From Agelas oroides (lineage: Eukaryota > Porifera > Demospongiae > Agelasida > Agelasidae), in the NCBI GenBank assembly GCA_949130485.1, contig OX422183.1, positions 27,216,316-27,280,315 on the forward strand: 64,000 nucleotides of DNA, given 5' to 3'. The translations under genes were made by a program, and so were the position numbers. Positions 25,101 through 40,100 of the stretch are shown here, piece by piece; position 1 is the first letter of the stretch, and the number at the start of each line of letters is the position of its first letter. The notes beneath the pieces are model-generated. The model was given only the letters and a program-made list of their open reading frames with translations, ran no database searches and was not told where the DNA came from.

Positions 25101-28100
25101 TGTTTCTTGGTAATTAAATTGGTGCAAAGCGTGCACGTTTGTGCGGCTCTCTTCTATTCCACCACCTTCCCAGTATCGTATATTTTGCTTTGTGTATTCA
25201 CGTTTCTCCCTGCAGTAACCCTGAGATGACAAGTGTTCAAGTCTTGCTTCTGTTCGTAGAATGTCACCTGGAGCATCCCATTTGTTACTTGAAAAGTAAC
25301 AAATGGGATGCTGTCATCATTGTTCTTTTCCACTCCTGCATTATGGAATGAAAGGAACACGTTTAACAGGTGGGGCTACGAACTTCGATCAGTACCTTGC
25401 CCACTGAACTGCTTGATATTAGCATGTCTTTCACTCATTATTGGTACATGGTATAGACTAAGCAGTGCATGTACGTATGGTGTAATGTTCTTCTTCTGGT
25501 AGCCGTTGTAGTGTTTTAGGGATAGGAAGTGTGTGATCCATTCCTTTGCCTAAATGAAACAAATATAGGACATGATAATGTACATAAGTCTGTCCTTCTT
25601 GTTACCAATGACACATTAGTTCTGCATGTTGACATATCAATCAACTATCAGCTGAGCAACATGCATACCTTGCTGTGAAAGGCTTCTGGTGCAGTTGAAG
25701 GGTTCCAGGAAGATAGAAACAGTCACTTCCAACCCCATTGTCTTCGTTTATACCACCACCTCTGCCGTATTTCATTCCGAACACTGTCTCTTTCATAATC
25801 CTCAATTTGAACTCTCCTTCTAATTTCTGCCTCGGTCCTTTCTTGTCTACCTTGCTCTACTTTCACTGCTTTAGCTCTTCTAAAACGGTCTTCATCTTGT
25901 TCCCACATATCAATCTTTCTTTTTAATTTGTTCACCTCCCGTACAAATTCGTCATTTACAGCTTTAGTCAGACTGCTCGAGTGAACGAGACTACAGCTTA
26001 GCAGATGTTCTTCTTACTTCCCAAATGGGGTGAAGCTTGGGAACGATGTTAAAGTAGGTAGATCACAGGTGTTGGTCAAGTTATAGGGAATGTGCATATA
26101 GAGTTTGTATGCATGCAAAAACAATTCACACATGCACGCAATGCATAAATCTCACATTCAAATGATGATGTAACGTTTGCTATAATTATTAGCTCATGTT
26201 TCGGGTATACTCCACGTCCGTTACTGTATTTATTCAAATAAAATGCACGCAATTTAAATAATTTGAATGGTAAGTTAGTGTGATAGAGTGGGCCGAGTGC
26301 GGTGTGACCGAGGTAATTTTAAGCAGCAAATATTATTATTAGGTGCAAACGATATATTAAAAAGCATCAGAAGCAAGTGAGTGTGCCTACATATATACAA
26401 AACAGAACACATGATGCAAGTAGTGAAAAATGTTGTGACCTATACAGTGTACCGCAAGAGACAGCCAGGTGCATGATATACAGGAAATAGAGAGGTGACA
26501 ACGAAAACATGGCTACAGAGTGAAAAGAACCACAAGATAAGCACTAGGAGATAATCTACACAGCAGCAAATGTACCCATACAGAAACGACAAGCTTGTAC
26601 AAGGTTGCTACAACCTTGACAACAAGGTTGTGACATGGTTGTAACAAGGTTGTGGACATGCTTGTCACAACCATGTCCCAACCATGTCACAACCTTGCCA
26701 GTACTTTGTATATGAAACTCTAGACAACCATGTAATAAGCGTGTACAACCTTAATTGTCACAATGTTGTTACAAGGTTGTTGAATTTCGTTCTTGTAAAA
26801 CTTAATTTAAAATTCAAAAATTCAAAAATCTGATCCAATAATGCATACGGTATCATACATGTAGGTATGAGTCCCAGCAGGTCAGCATGAGGATGACAAG
26901 GATGTTATATGAAAGTATGATAGGTTATATGAGTCCCAGCAGGTCAGGATAAGGATGACCAGGATGTTGTGTGACAAACCAAAACTTCTTGCTGGTTATA
27001 TATGAAACAGAAAAAAAGTTAGCAGCAGTTTAACAAACTTGAGTGGAGTTTTTTTAGTCTTGCGACGATAGTTAGCACACTTGTTGTTCACTGCATCAAC
27101 TAGCGCACTCCTCATGACTGTTGGGTGCTTGGACTGAACAAATCCTAGATGTGAACAACATAACGCAAGATCATACATGTACCTGATTATACCTAGACAA
27201 ATGCTGTAATCAACATTGGTGTCAATTGTGCAATTAGTATTAGCTATAGGTATAGCAGTACATGCAATAATAGGGAATCTGCACATGCAAACTCATTACA
27301 CCCATCAGGCATGGTACGTGTAGTTGCATGTACCTGTACCATGCTGATGGACCTCACAAGCCACAAGCCAAGACCGGGCACATTTATGCAAGTCTTTTTC
27401 CCAACTCTTCAGAGCCAGAGTAGCCACTTCTTTTGCATTCCTATAATGATGATTGTACAATGAAATCATTCTGGTGAACATGATGTATACAAGTAATGCA
27501 TCTATTGATGTTACGCCTCACCCACTCAGTAACCCCCCCCCCCCCCCCCCCCCCATAACATTGATACGTAGGTGCATAACATGCAGAAAACACTGCACAT
27601 TATCAACATCAATCAATGAACCACCTCTCCCTACAAAATAAAAAAAATTAAAATTAAAAAAAAAAAGATTTAGATGTTATGCAAAGTCATCAACTGACAT
27701 TGGTAAGTATGCAAATTGTTGCACTAACCTCAGTCTCCCGATGTGCAACCAAGGGTCATGTATAATGTAATCCCAGGTCACTTACAATCCAGCATCTTAC
27801 AGACAACTTTGTAATGATGTAATAGAATGACATCACAACCTGGCAATGATTATAACAGCATAGCAGTGAACAGCAATGGAAAGCATCCCAGCACACAAGC
27901 TGACATGCAGTGGACTTGGATTGTAACCTGATAGTATATCATAGATGTCAGATTTGATCCACTGCCTTACAACATTGTGACAACCATGCATGTATGACAG
28001 TGCCTCACAAGGTTGTCACAACCTTGTGAAAAGATACCAGTTTGTCACCAGGTTTTACCAGATTGTCATAACCTGGAAACAAGGTTGTTGATAGCATGTT

Positions 28101-31100
28101 TCTTGTATACAAGCTTGTTACAACCATGTCACATCCTTGTGCAACCTTGTAATTTTTGTATGGGCATAAATAAGGTAAACATAACAACATACACAAATTA
28201 AAAGTGTTATACAACAGTTAATTAGCCCAGTCCAATCAGTTACATAGTTGCTATAGTAACATAACCAAATGAGGAAAGACACAACATGTACATATATACA
28301 GCAACCAATAAAGCAGTCCATCACACCCTTCCCCCTTCTCCCGCAACAAAGTACATGTAGTTTGTTGGCCACAAGTTAGTCCAAACGTGACAGGGCATCG
28401 GCATTGCCGTTCGCTTTGCCTGCTCGATATGTCACTGAGAATTGATAAGGTTGAAGGGCCAAACTCCAGCGAGTCAGTCGGTGGTTGTTGTCCTTGAGCC
28501 GATCCAGCCATTAAAATCAGGTGATGCCAACACAGGTGAGGAGCACAGAATCAGCTTCAGCTCCTGAAATGCTTTTGTCACACTCAGCAGTCCATGCAAC
28601 ACAATTAGGCTTGTTCTTTCGTGTGAGGTCTGTCAAAGGAGTTACAATCTTTGCGTAATCAGGAATAAACTTTCTATAATATCCTGTTAGTCCAAGGAAT
28701 CTCCTCACTTGCTTCTTGTTTGTAGGTGTCAGAAATGATTTGACAGACTGGATCTTTGAGGGATCTGGACCAGACATGGCCACCTCCAACAACATGTCCC
28801 AGGTATGTACATCTGGACATTCCGAACTGGCATTTGGAAGGCTTTGCAGTCAGTCTGGCAGAACGAAGACGGTCCAAGACTACTCTCAGCTGAGCAAATG
28901 CTCCTCCCATGTGGAACTGTATATAACAAGGTCGTCTGGTAGGCTGCTGCAAAATCATCTAGTCCATTGATCACCCAATCCGTCAACTGTTGAAAAGTTG
29001 CCGGTGCACCATGGAGTCCGAAAGGGCATCACCCGAAACTGAAACAACCCCCGTGGTGTTACAAAGGCGGTCTTGTCCTGAGAAGCTGCCCCCACTGGGA
29101 CTTGCCAATATCCATGTGACAAATCCATGGTAGAGATATATTGAGCTTTACCCAACCGATCGATCAGCTCATCAATGCGTGGCATTGGACAAGCATCTGC
29201 TCGTGACACACTGTTCAGACGACGATAATCAACACACATTCTCAAGCTACCATCCTTTTTCTTTACCAATACCATTGGAGATGCCCACTCACTCATGGAT
29301 GGCTCAATTACACCCTCCTTCTCCATCTCGGCCAGTTCCTTGAGCACTTCATCTCGGTAGGCATGAGGCAAGCGGTATGGTGGTTGTTTTAGCACCTTGC
29401 AGCCCCTGTCTCAATGTTGTGCTCTGTCAGGTGAGTTCTGCCAGGTTTGCTCTGCATAACGTCTGAGTATTGATCGAGTAGGTCCTGCAGCTCCCTCAGC
29501 TGACCGTCATTGAGGTGCTTCCCAGTGCAGAGATTCTCTCCATTATCTGGATCGTTCTCCTCATGCCATCCTCCTCAAACTCTTCTGCTTCACTCCCTAC
29601 AAAGTAACTGGTATTGACCACCGGGGAAACCCAACATGCAAGACCCTCTTCCTCTTCCTTTTGTCAAACATCTCCACCTCATAATCCACCTTGCCAATTC
29701 GTCGCTTGATCTCATAAGGCCCCTGCCACTGTACCCACAGCTTGTTTGTTGAAGATGGCAACAAAACCAGTACCTGGTCTCCTGGATTGAACTCATGAGA
29801 ACGAGCATTGCTGTCATACCACCTCTTCTGCTGTTGCTGTGCCTTGCTCAAGTTTTTCTGGATGAGCTCCGTCATCTTTGACAACCTCTCTCTAACCAGC
29901 AGCACATAGGACACCACACTCTCTGAGCTCCGTTTGCTACTCGCCCATTCCTCTCTCAGCACATCCAATGGGCCTCTCACGGGCCGGCCATAGAGTAACT
30001 CGAAGGGGGAGAACCCGGTTGAGGACTGTGGGACCTCCCGATATGCGAAGAGGAGATATGGTAGGAGCTTATCCCAGTCTTTACCTTCTTCCCTAGCTGT
30101 CCTCCTCAACATAGCCTTCAGTGTCTGGTTAAATCTTTCAACCAGGCCATCCGTCTGTGGGTGGTATGGGGTAGTCCTAATGGGCTTGATGTGGAGGAGG
30201 TGGTATACTTCAGCCAACAACTGCGACACAAAGTTACTTCCTTGGTCCGTGAGAATCTCACTCGGTACCCCGACCCTGGCAAAGAGCTTTACTAACTCCT
30301 CTGCAACATGCTCTGCATCTATGGAATGCATGGGGATGGCCTCTTGGTATCTCGTTGCATAGTCACACACTACCAATATATATATCTTCCCGGAGCGGCT
30401 ACGAGGTAGAAGACCCATGATGTCCATAGCAATTTGCTCGAAAGGTTCCTAGATGATTGGTAGTGACACCATAGGGGCAGGACGAACCTTCCGTGTTGAA
30501 GTTTTCTGACACTCTGGGCAGGCTTTACAATGATCAGCAACATCCTTAAAAAGAGTTGGCCAGTAAAATCGTTGTAGCACCCTCTGTGCTGTTTTGTTCT
30601 TTCCCATGTGGCTGGCAAGGGGAATGTCATGTGCCAGCTGCAACACCATTGGTCTGCACTTCTTTGGTAGCACCAGTTGTTCTACCGCCATTCCTGCCTC
30701 ATCTCGCCCTCGTGGTACCCAACTCCTGTAGATGACACCATCCTGATAGTAGAATCCAATTCCAGCTCTACTTGTGCCTCCTTTTGCTGCTTTCCGTACT
30801 TCTGCCAATGTTTCATCTGCCTGTTGGAGCTCTTGCAACTCCTCAATTGTCAAGTCCAGTGGATGTTCCTGGGCCTGAACAGCATGCTTCCGCCTTTCAA
30901 GTCGCTTCTGCCTACGGGACTGTCTCACCCGCTCTTTCCCCACCACAAACAGCTCCTCTGCAAAATCCATTCCTGGTATGGGATCCTGGTTCACCCCCTT
31001 GCTACTGGGAACATCCTGAGTGAGCGCAGTCATCTTCAGCAGAGCTGGGGTGTGCCCATGACATTTGCTCCTTCTCGCTTCCTTCAACCTCTACACTTCC

Positions 31101-34100
31101 TTCCATATTCTTTGCTTGTGCCCGTGTAACCACGAGAGCATCTCCTTGACTTCTTCCCAACAGCTCCATCAACTTTGGAAAATCAGTTCCAAGCAACACG
31201 CCTACATTTCCCTTGAAATGGATGCCTTGCACTTCAATCGCCACCTCTGCCAATGGATACGTAGTCATGTCACCATGTGCACAATGGACCATAACTTCTC
31301 CCTTCCTCAACTTCTCATCTGACACCAAGTCTCGTCTGACCAATGTAGTCGAACAACCAGTGTCTAGCAGAATATCTCCCACCAAGTTCCCGTTCACCAT
31401 TCCGGATCTGGTCACCCCATGACATGGCTTCCTCCTGCTCTGAGACTCCACGCTAGTTGAGGCCCTCTCCTGAACTCCCCGACAAAACAATGCATTGTTT
31501 GGGCACCTCATAGCAATGTGACCACTGTGGTGGTGGGTCACTGTTTAATCCCCCCTCCCCAACTCAAAACCATGTATTAAACAAAAGTTGTAGTTTGGGT
31601 AGTTACCGTATAGCGGAAAACTTTCGAGGGAGAAAACTTTCGCGAATTGGTGGAAAATATGATTTTCATGGAGAAAACTTTCGCGAATTGCTCGCTTGTG
31701 CCGCCAATGGATGCCACGCCCCCAAATTTCGCGGAGAAAACTTTCGCCAATAGCCACTAAATCTAAAAAGTTTTCTCCATCGAAAGTTTTCCGCTATGCG
31801 GTAGTTGTGAAGAGCATTTATTAATGCTAGTATATTGTATAGAACATAAGCACGATTCGCATTCTGGATGACGCACTCAGTAGGTGTGTCACTCAGGACC
31901 TCAGGGTGGGCCCCTTGGAGGCTTGTGCTATCCACCCCACTCACCCTGTTTGCATGGTTGCGTGCACGGGTGAGGCCTAGTGTTGTGCATGTACGTAGGT
32001 GGGTACACAAATGGACAAATCAAGGGCTGAGGAGCATTGTGAGCCAGTGTGAAATCAATTAAGCTTAAAGATAAAATTTCAACCTATGCACTTACTAGTC
32101 TCTGTTGGCGGTACAAGATCTTTTAACTTCCTAGCGCCTCATTTTGTGATACGCTCCAAAAGTCCCTCTTTTCGGCAAGCATGTCGGCTACAATATCTAT
32201 AAAGTAGGTAAAAATTGTGTAACGTTTCTCCCCCACAAAGTAGGGACGGGCCACTTGAAATGTGCAAACAAATACTTCTACAAGGTTTTCTCAAGTAATG
32301 GAGAGCATACAGTGTTTGTGGGTTTCTTTGCAGCCCTTCAACTGTGTGTGTGTGTGTGTGTGTGTGGAGCATGGACACACAGTGTGTGCATACACAAAGC
32401 TCACTTTCTGTCTTCACCATGCTATGGCACAGTTGTCAGGTCTGTCTTCACTGCACTGTGGTGTAGTTGTTCTGTCGTGAAACTCACCTATTTTCAGCAG
32501 ACTCCATCCTTGCTTTGGTTAGTATGCACTAACTCACCTGTCTCCACCCCACCAGGGTATGGATGAACTTACCAGTCTGCACAATGGAATAAGCTTACCT
32601 GTTTCCTCCAGACTACGGCTCACCTTTCTTCACCACGTTAGGACGTCCTCACCAGACCATAGCCTGGCTCATTCGAGGGGAAGAGAGGGATGAACTGCTG
32701 TAGTAAAGTAGGGGGTCGTGGGTGTGGTGGAGGTTGGGATTGGCAGCTGTAGTTAATCTGCTGTGGTGTGGTTGGGGGTGGTTGCTGTGGTGTGGTGGGG
32801 GGTGGTCGCTGTGGTGTGGTGGGGAGTGGTCGCTGTGATGAGGTGGGAGGTGGTGGTTGTGGTGGATGTGCACAGGTGTGATGGAGAAGGGAGCTATAGA
32901 GGGGTGTGTATACTTGTGGTGGAAAGGGGGGTATGTGTATGCACAGTGGAATGATACGTAGCTGTGGTTAGTGGGAGGGGGGGTGGGCAGTTGTAGGGAG
33001 GGGGTGATGGTTGTGGTGGGAGGAGATGTGGTGGAGAGAGAGGAAAGCTATAATAGAGATGTGTATGCTTATAGTGAGTGTGTATGTACAGTGGGGGCTG
33101 TGGTTGGGTGGGCAGCTATGGTAGAGGTAGTGTGGGCAGTTGTGGTGGAGAAAAGCTTGATGGTTGTGGACAGTTGTGGTGGAGAGGGAAGAAAGGTCTA
33201 GTAGAGATATGTATGGCTGTGGTGGGAAGGGTGTGTGGGTAGGGGGGAGGATGGATATGAAATAAATTTTAAAATGTAAATGTAATCAACAGAGAAGTCA
33301 AACAGAGCCATAGGGGGCGAAAAAAGGAACTGCAGTATATCCGTCGTTGCTTGCACTTTTCTCTTTTGTGATGGCTTCTGATGGCTTCTGTGGAAATATG
33401 GCTTTACAATATTCCATTCCGGATTTTTCCAGGCTCTCCTTCCACCCGGAAAGGTGGGATCTGGTGTCCTGTGAGAGTATTTTCGCCAGATTTCTGCTCG
33501 TTGTGACATTTGGTCGCAATAGCATGTACAATAGCATGGCGCCCACCAGTCCTCCATACTCAAACGATGTTTTACATTTCAGCAACACATCCAACTTCGG
33601 AAAGTAGAAAAACGGCAGTATTTTAGATCTGGACGCTAAAAGGGGGTCAAATACACAAGCACATCAATACAAGCAAACCCATCAAGTACATGTACCATGC
33701 CATCTAATACCTTTCAGCAGGATCACTGGCAAGTCTTCGTCCACAATTGTACCTAAGTAAGTGTTCAAGCACATTGTACCAATTTACAGGGAATGTTTAC
33801 CTGTTGCTCGGTGTGTGTAGTGTGTTTGGTTTTTCTCGTTGACAACCATGGTGCAATCCCAAAATTGCCTTGATACATTTGAAGCCTGAGGTCACTGTAC
33901 CACCATAGGTAGTGCAGAGCTTCAAAACAACGGTCAGACATCGGACATTTTTGGACCATTTCTTGACTTTGTTGCAAACTTTACTTTGGTCGGCCAAGCT
34001 GTCCGAACGTTCAGCAATGTCACTGACCACAACACGTGATTGCGAATAAAACAATCATGAATGAAAAGTCGAGAGGATAGGTTACATAATTCATGTTAAA

Positions 34101-37100
34101 TCTCAAGTTGCAAAACAGCTACAGGATTCCAGCAAAAAGCAATGGGGTGTAAGGCTTCGCCCCTTCCACTGTAGTTTCGAAGCTTATCGCTATACCAAAA
34201 GCTGTGAATTATACTAAGAGTTTTCATGCCAAAAGTCGATACTTTCGATCTGTTTTGGTAAACTTGACAGTCCAACTTGTGTCTTTTTAAATCTGCAGTG
34301 AGTTTAGAACTTTCTTTTAGCTCTATGCTGCTTTTGCTGCATGTTCGTAGCTTGTCTACTTCTCGAGATTGGTTGCATGATAACACGGCTTTGTTGGTTG
34401 TGATTAGTCCAGCACACTAGCCATATCAGCGCAGGTCATATGCTGCACAGTGTTCAACTTCCAGCTCAACATCACATTTACGTAGCTTCCGCTAACTGGG
34501 TATAACAAATATGGTTAATTGTATGCCTGGCCAAATTTGAGAAACGACCGACCAAAATTTAAGGTGCTTGGACATTTGTCTGACCATTTGTTAAACCTTA
34601 TTTTGAAATTTTGGTAGTGTTGTGGTTCTGCTTACAGGTGTTCAGAAGAAAACTTGGCTAACAACAGCCCAGATAAAAGCTTATTGTTAATAGCCTACAA
34701 CTGTTATAAAACTCAACCGCACTTGTGACACTTGTAAGCGTCTACGTATCACGTTGTATAGGATTGACACTTGTTAAACATCTATTGCATTATTCTTATA
34801 GAACGGTAGAAAATTGTGGCTTCTGCTAGACTAGATTCACGAAAAATTCTAAGAACCGAATTTCTTCCGCTAGGTTAGATCCATCGGTGTAATGGAAGCA
34901 CGTCTTCCAAGAAAAGCACTCATCATGCAAGTGGTCTCTTCGTCCCAGGGAGTGTTGCTTGCAGTACTAAATTACCGTATAGTGTTGCCAACCAGACATG
35001 TACCTCAAAAATGTTATAACTTTCTCTCTAAAAGTCAGAAGTGCATGCGACTTGGAAATATGATCCCACCCCCAGGAAGCGTTATAAGTGTGGGTTGTTA
35101 CCATGGTAACCATGACGTCATGCTAACCAGGTCAGTGAGTGCTGTTTTACATTTTTACCTATGTACTTTTACATAGTGCATCAATACTCAATAAAATAGG
35201 CATCATTTGAAAGCACTCATTGAGAGAAACATTGCTAACAGACTGCTTTCTTGATGAAATGATTCCTTTACTTTTTAAAATTAAATCCACCTTTTTGTGT
35301 GCTTGTATTAAAATGCTATGTATTTTTTCACAGAACAACATGAAACTTTAAAACAGAAGCTACAAATGATTGGTGAAATTTCTAACAGATTTTTTTTGAT
35401 AACATCTAAAATAAGAAAAAAGTCAAAATTGGAAGCACTGTTACTGAATCTCAGAAATTCTTCTATGAGTCTTGATTGCCTTCTTGTAGTCTTTGACTGA
35501 TTTATCTAAGTCAGAACCCCTAGGGACACCTTCTAAGTGTGCAAACATGTAGTGCCTAACCTTCCTGAAGTGTTTCTGCATACTTTCTAGAGTGACCGAA
35601 TCGAGAGCTGGGTGTATTATGTTCTGGAGGCTTTTCTTGCAGTATGCCTTCGAATAGCGCTTTGCTGAGCCCATACCCATTCGATGGGGTTCAGCTCACA
35701 GTGAAACTTGGGCAATATGTACATAAAGTGTCCCTTGTCCTCCGCTAAAATCACTCAATTCTTGATTTCTCATTTTGGAAGTCAGGGTGACTGCCCAAAA
35801 CTTCTCTCATGTCATTCGCAACCATCCCACATGTACCGATCCCCCTCTCCTGCAGAATGACTCGCATGCCTTTAGGTACACCAAGTGAATAATTCATCTT
35901 TTGTGGTTTGCCATTCCACCACCCGTCTCGCATCACTTGCTGCTTGCTTCCAGGATTAATGTTCATTTTTGAAGCGTCAAGTGCATCTTCTGGCATAGCT
36001 GCATGGCAACTACTATGGTCAAATATCCAAACGACCCTCCATCCTTCCTCCTTTGGGTATTTCATTTCTGCAATCTTCACCGCTTCCCTGAGCTGAACCA
36101 TGAATTCATCTGACGTCCAGTAGCCCTCCTTCGCTTCTCCATACTCTAGGAACTGACGTGAATGCTTCCTAATCAATGGATCCTTCTTCTTTGCTTCTTC
36201 ATATTCCTCCTGCGTCAATACCAAATAGCCACTCTTTTTCTCAATTACATGATCCCACTTCCTTTGGACTTTGGTCGCATCACGCTTGTACCCTTTGCTG
36301 CCCAAGGAGTTGGCTGATCTTCATTGGCTTGAAATGTTGTCTCATCGTGGAAGAGGATCACTGTCTTGTCTATGACTTCTGGTGGAGGTGTGTGCAGGCA
36401 AAGCCACTTTTGCCTCGTCCCAAGGAAACCATTCTCCGCAAGAATTTCTTTCGATATTCCACAACATCGTCACGTTCATGACCATTGACGAATGTTCCCT
36501 TCTTCTTTGTTACCACCTCGAATCCCAACTCATGCATCCACTTTCTTGCCGTCTCCACTGAAATCTTTCTGGGAAAACCAGGCTCAAGTGTCTCGTTTGA
36601 GAGGAGATCTTCATTCACCCATTAACTTTGGTATCATCAGGTTTGGCTACCCCTTGACATTGGCATTCTCCCTGATGAATCTGGTGGCCTTCTTGTTGAG
36701 GTCTTCATTTGGCCACAGTATACCAGATCTCTGGTACTTGCCTTGCTTGCTCTCTGGGATCTCGCCATTATTCTCAAAGAACTGAGACCTCCACTCATGC
36801 ACTGCCTTGTCTGACCTGCCTATCATCATGGCTGCAAGCTCTGCAGCCTTTGTGTCTCCTAGGTTGAGCTGCTGTGTGAGCTGAAAGCACAAGAAAAGAC
36901 CGACAGAAACGTTTTCGTCCTTGTCAAGGTGTGAAATCAATAATGTGATCAACTTTATGCTTGAGTCTAGATCTAAAGTGGGATAGACAGCTTCATCATC
37001 GGTTTCTGCAGCATCCTCTGTCATCACTAGAAGTCCAGCTAAGGCTTATCGTACTCCACGTTGGTACCACTGCGTTTACTTCGCCCCTCAATTTCAGCCG

Positions 37101-40100
37101 CACTGGAGGTCTCCTCGCCCAATTCTCGCCTTCTTTTCTTCTCCCTCGCCTTCTCTAGGCTCAGCTCCAGCTGTCTCTTCCTCGCAGACTTCGGTGGCAT
37201 CGCTTCAGAGACAGAAAAACAGTAACAAACTCGGCAAGCACTATTTTCACGGCAAGCACGTGGCTGTCTACATATGACGTCACTTACCGGTAAATTATTT
37301 TATTTTGTGATGTCATAAGCCACCAAAATCAACGGATATCATCAAAACTAGCCTTCTGAGCAAGTCTTGAACATAAAAAAATTTGAACGGATAGAGAGTT
37401 TGAGTGCAATAGTATGGTAAAAAATTAAATGTATACATAATTCCAATCAAGTTACGTTAAATAATGTTTTTGGAAGCTGTGTGTCGAGTGGGAGAGAACT
37501 AACACTAGCTGGCACATCAGTGTTCATTATGTGAAAATTTTCACGCATATGGAGTTTATCATCATCATTCCACAATTGCAACATTCTGCGACATTCTGCT
37601 ACATTACCATCCTGGGTATCAATTTTCGTTTTGCACGAGGTACCAATCTCGATAATGTCTCCAATGTCGTCTATATTCTCTATTTGACAATCCACACCTA
37701 TTGACTAAGTACCTTGTATTGTTGTATATTGACATCTTTGAGTTGGTAACATTTGCTTTTAAGTGAAGAACCCATGTCCTTTTCCCATGCAACCAGTGTG
37801 CAACCTGCTGAACAATCTCCAACCAGGCAATCTTTTTTTAGCAATTCCTTCCCTAACTGCACTTCGATATGTCTCCAGCCGCTCTTTGCTAGCTGGCAGT
37901 TGAGCAATGTGCGTCTCCATTAGTAGCTCAGCTAGCTCCTCTAGGTCATCATCGTGTTCTGTGGAGGGGAGGGGTGCACGTGAGAGGGTGTCTGCAGTGT
38001 TGAGGTTTCTTCCGGGAACATGGAGAATAGTGTAGGTGAAGCGGTCCATGCGGAGTCGAAACCGGAGGACTCGTGGTGGCAAGCTGTCAAGCTGCTTGGT
38101 TCCGAGGAGAGGGATAAGAGGCTTATGGTCAGTCTCAATTGTGATGGACTTGCCCAGGATATAGTCGGAGAATTTCTCACAGGCCCAGGTGATTGCAAGT
38201 GCCTCTTTCTCTGTTTGTGCATATCCCCGGTCTGTGTCTGTCATAGAACGGGATGCATATGCAACTGGTCTCCAACTCGACTCCGTTTCCTGCATGAGTA
38301 CTGCTCCCAGGCCGTAGGAGGATGCGTCGGCTGATACCTTGGTTGGTGCCTCGGGTCGTACAGTGCTAGGGTGGTAGGCTTGGACAGCTCCTCCTTCACA
38401 AGTGAGACCGCTTCACTCTGGCTAGGCCCCCAGACCCATGTAGAGTTCTTGCCAAGGAGTTCTCTCAGTGGCTGCATGAGCTGTGCTAGATTGGGTGTAA
38501 ACTTTCCGAGCTGGTTCACCATACCCATGAAGCGTCGTAGTTCTGAAACGGTCGTTGGTGGCTTCATTTCATGGATGGCTTGCGTCTTTTCCGGGTCAGC
38601 CCGGATTCCAGTCTGATCAATCACATGACCAAGAAACTTGACCACTGTGGTACCAAATACACACTTCTGTGCGTTGAGGGTTACTCTGGCACTCAATTCG
38701 CTGGAGCACGGCGAGGAGTCGGGCATCGTGTTGTGCTCTATCGCTTCCAAACACCAAGACGTCATCCATCTGGCACACTACGCCATCAAGTCCAGTCAGG
38801 ATCTTGCTCATTTGTTTCTGAAAGTGTTCCGGTGCACTTGAGATGCCAAATGGCAGTTTGTTAAAACAATACCGCCCAGATGGTGTAATGAATGTGGTCA
38901 GCAAGCATGATGCTGGGGAGAGGGGAATTTGCCAGAAACCACTGTTCGCGTCCAGTTTGCTGAACAGTTTGGCTCCAACCAGCTGAGCCAGGGTGTCATC
39001 CACTTTAGGGAGGATGTGGACTTCTCGCAGGACACTCTGGTTTAGTGGTTTCAAGTCCACACAAATTCGCACAGCACCAGACTTTTTCGGGGCCACCACC
39101 ATGCCAGCACACCAGGGAGTGGGGACGTCTACTTTTGAGATCACTCCCATCGTTTCCATTTGCTCCAGCTCATCCATGACCTTCCCCCTCAGTGGCAGTG
39201 GCACCTGGTGTGGCGTGAAGAGTGAGAGCGGTGTAGCATCCGCTTTCAGTTTGATTTCGTACTCCTCTCCTAGGTTACCCAGTCCTTGGAAAACCTTTGG
39301 GAATTGCTTGCGGATGCAGGGTGCTGTGAGTGGGGTCGTGTCAGCTGTTTCATCAAGTCTCGCTGCAAGGTTGAGGGCCTGGATTGCAGGGAGTCCCAGC
39401 AAGTTGGACTTCAATTCAGCCACCACGAACAGCTGCTGCTTGGTTGACCTTTCTCTGTGTGAGAGGTCAATTTCACACTGACCCAAGACTTGCAATGGCT
39501 TCCTGGCGGGGCCACAAAGAACCTTACTGGGGGTGCTAAGTGGTGGTGCGTCTGGCAGTTGCTGATAACTGGTGTGCGAAATAGCTGTCACTTCCGCACC
39601 AGTGTCCAGCTTGAACGTGACCATCTGTTTGCCCACTTTGATGTCAGTGAACCAGGCCGCTTCCTGGGAGGATGAAGTTGCCGTGTCGAGACGCCGTGTC
39701 AAGACCAGATGTCTCGGGAGAAAGGGCGGATACGTTTTTCGCGAAACACTGTGTGCTGTAGTGGCCTTTCTTTCGGCACTTGTGGCAGGCGTCGTTTGCG
39801 GGGCACTTGTCGCAGGCGTGCTGCTCTTTTCCGCAGCGTGTACATTGCTTGGCAGTCGGTTTCTGTCGCCCTTTCCCTGTGCCGGCATTGAAACTGCGGT
39901 TTCCGCGGTGCTGCTGGTCGCGTCGATGATCGTGAATCCTCCTGCGACTGCCATAGGAGTGGACTGCCTCGAGACTGGGGGTGTCAGTTCCGCTGGGTAT
40001 GTTTTGCTGTTCATGTACAGCTTCCTGCTGACATATGGTCTTCTTTGCTTTCTCCAACATCAGGTCTGGGTCCAGTTGTAGGCGCTTCGAGAGTGACGTC

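Noticed and set aside
28251..28511. 86-codon minus frame beginning [13 protein letters not shown]
   Set aside because: Out of frame with the RNase H tail of the retrotransposon, which ends ADALSRLD in the neighbouring frame.
32255..33201. Val/Gly-rich plus frames and His-Pro minus frames
   Set aside because: Compositional products of a GTGG-rich minisatellite.
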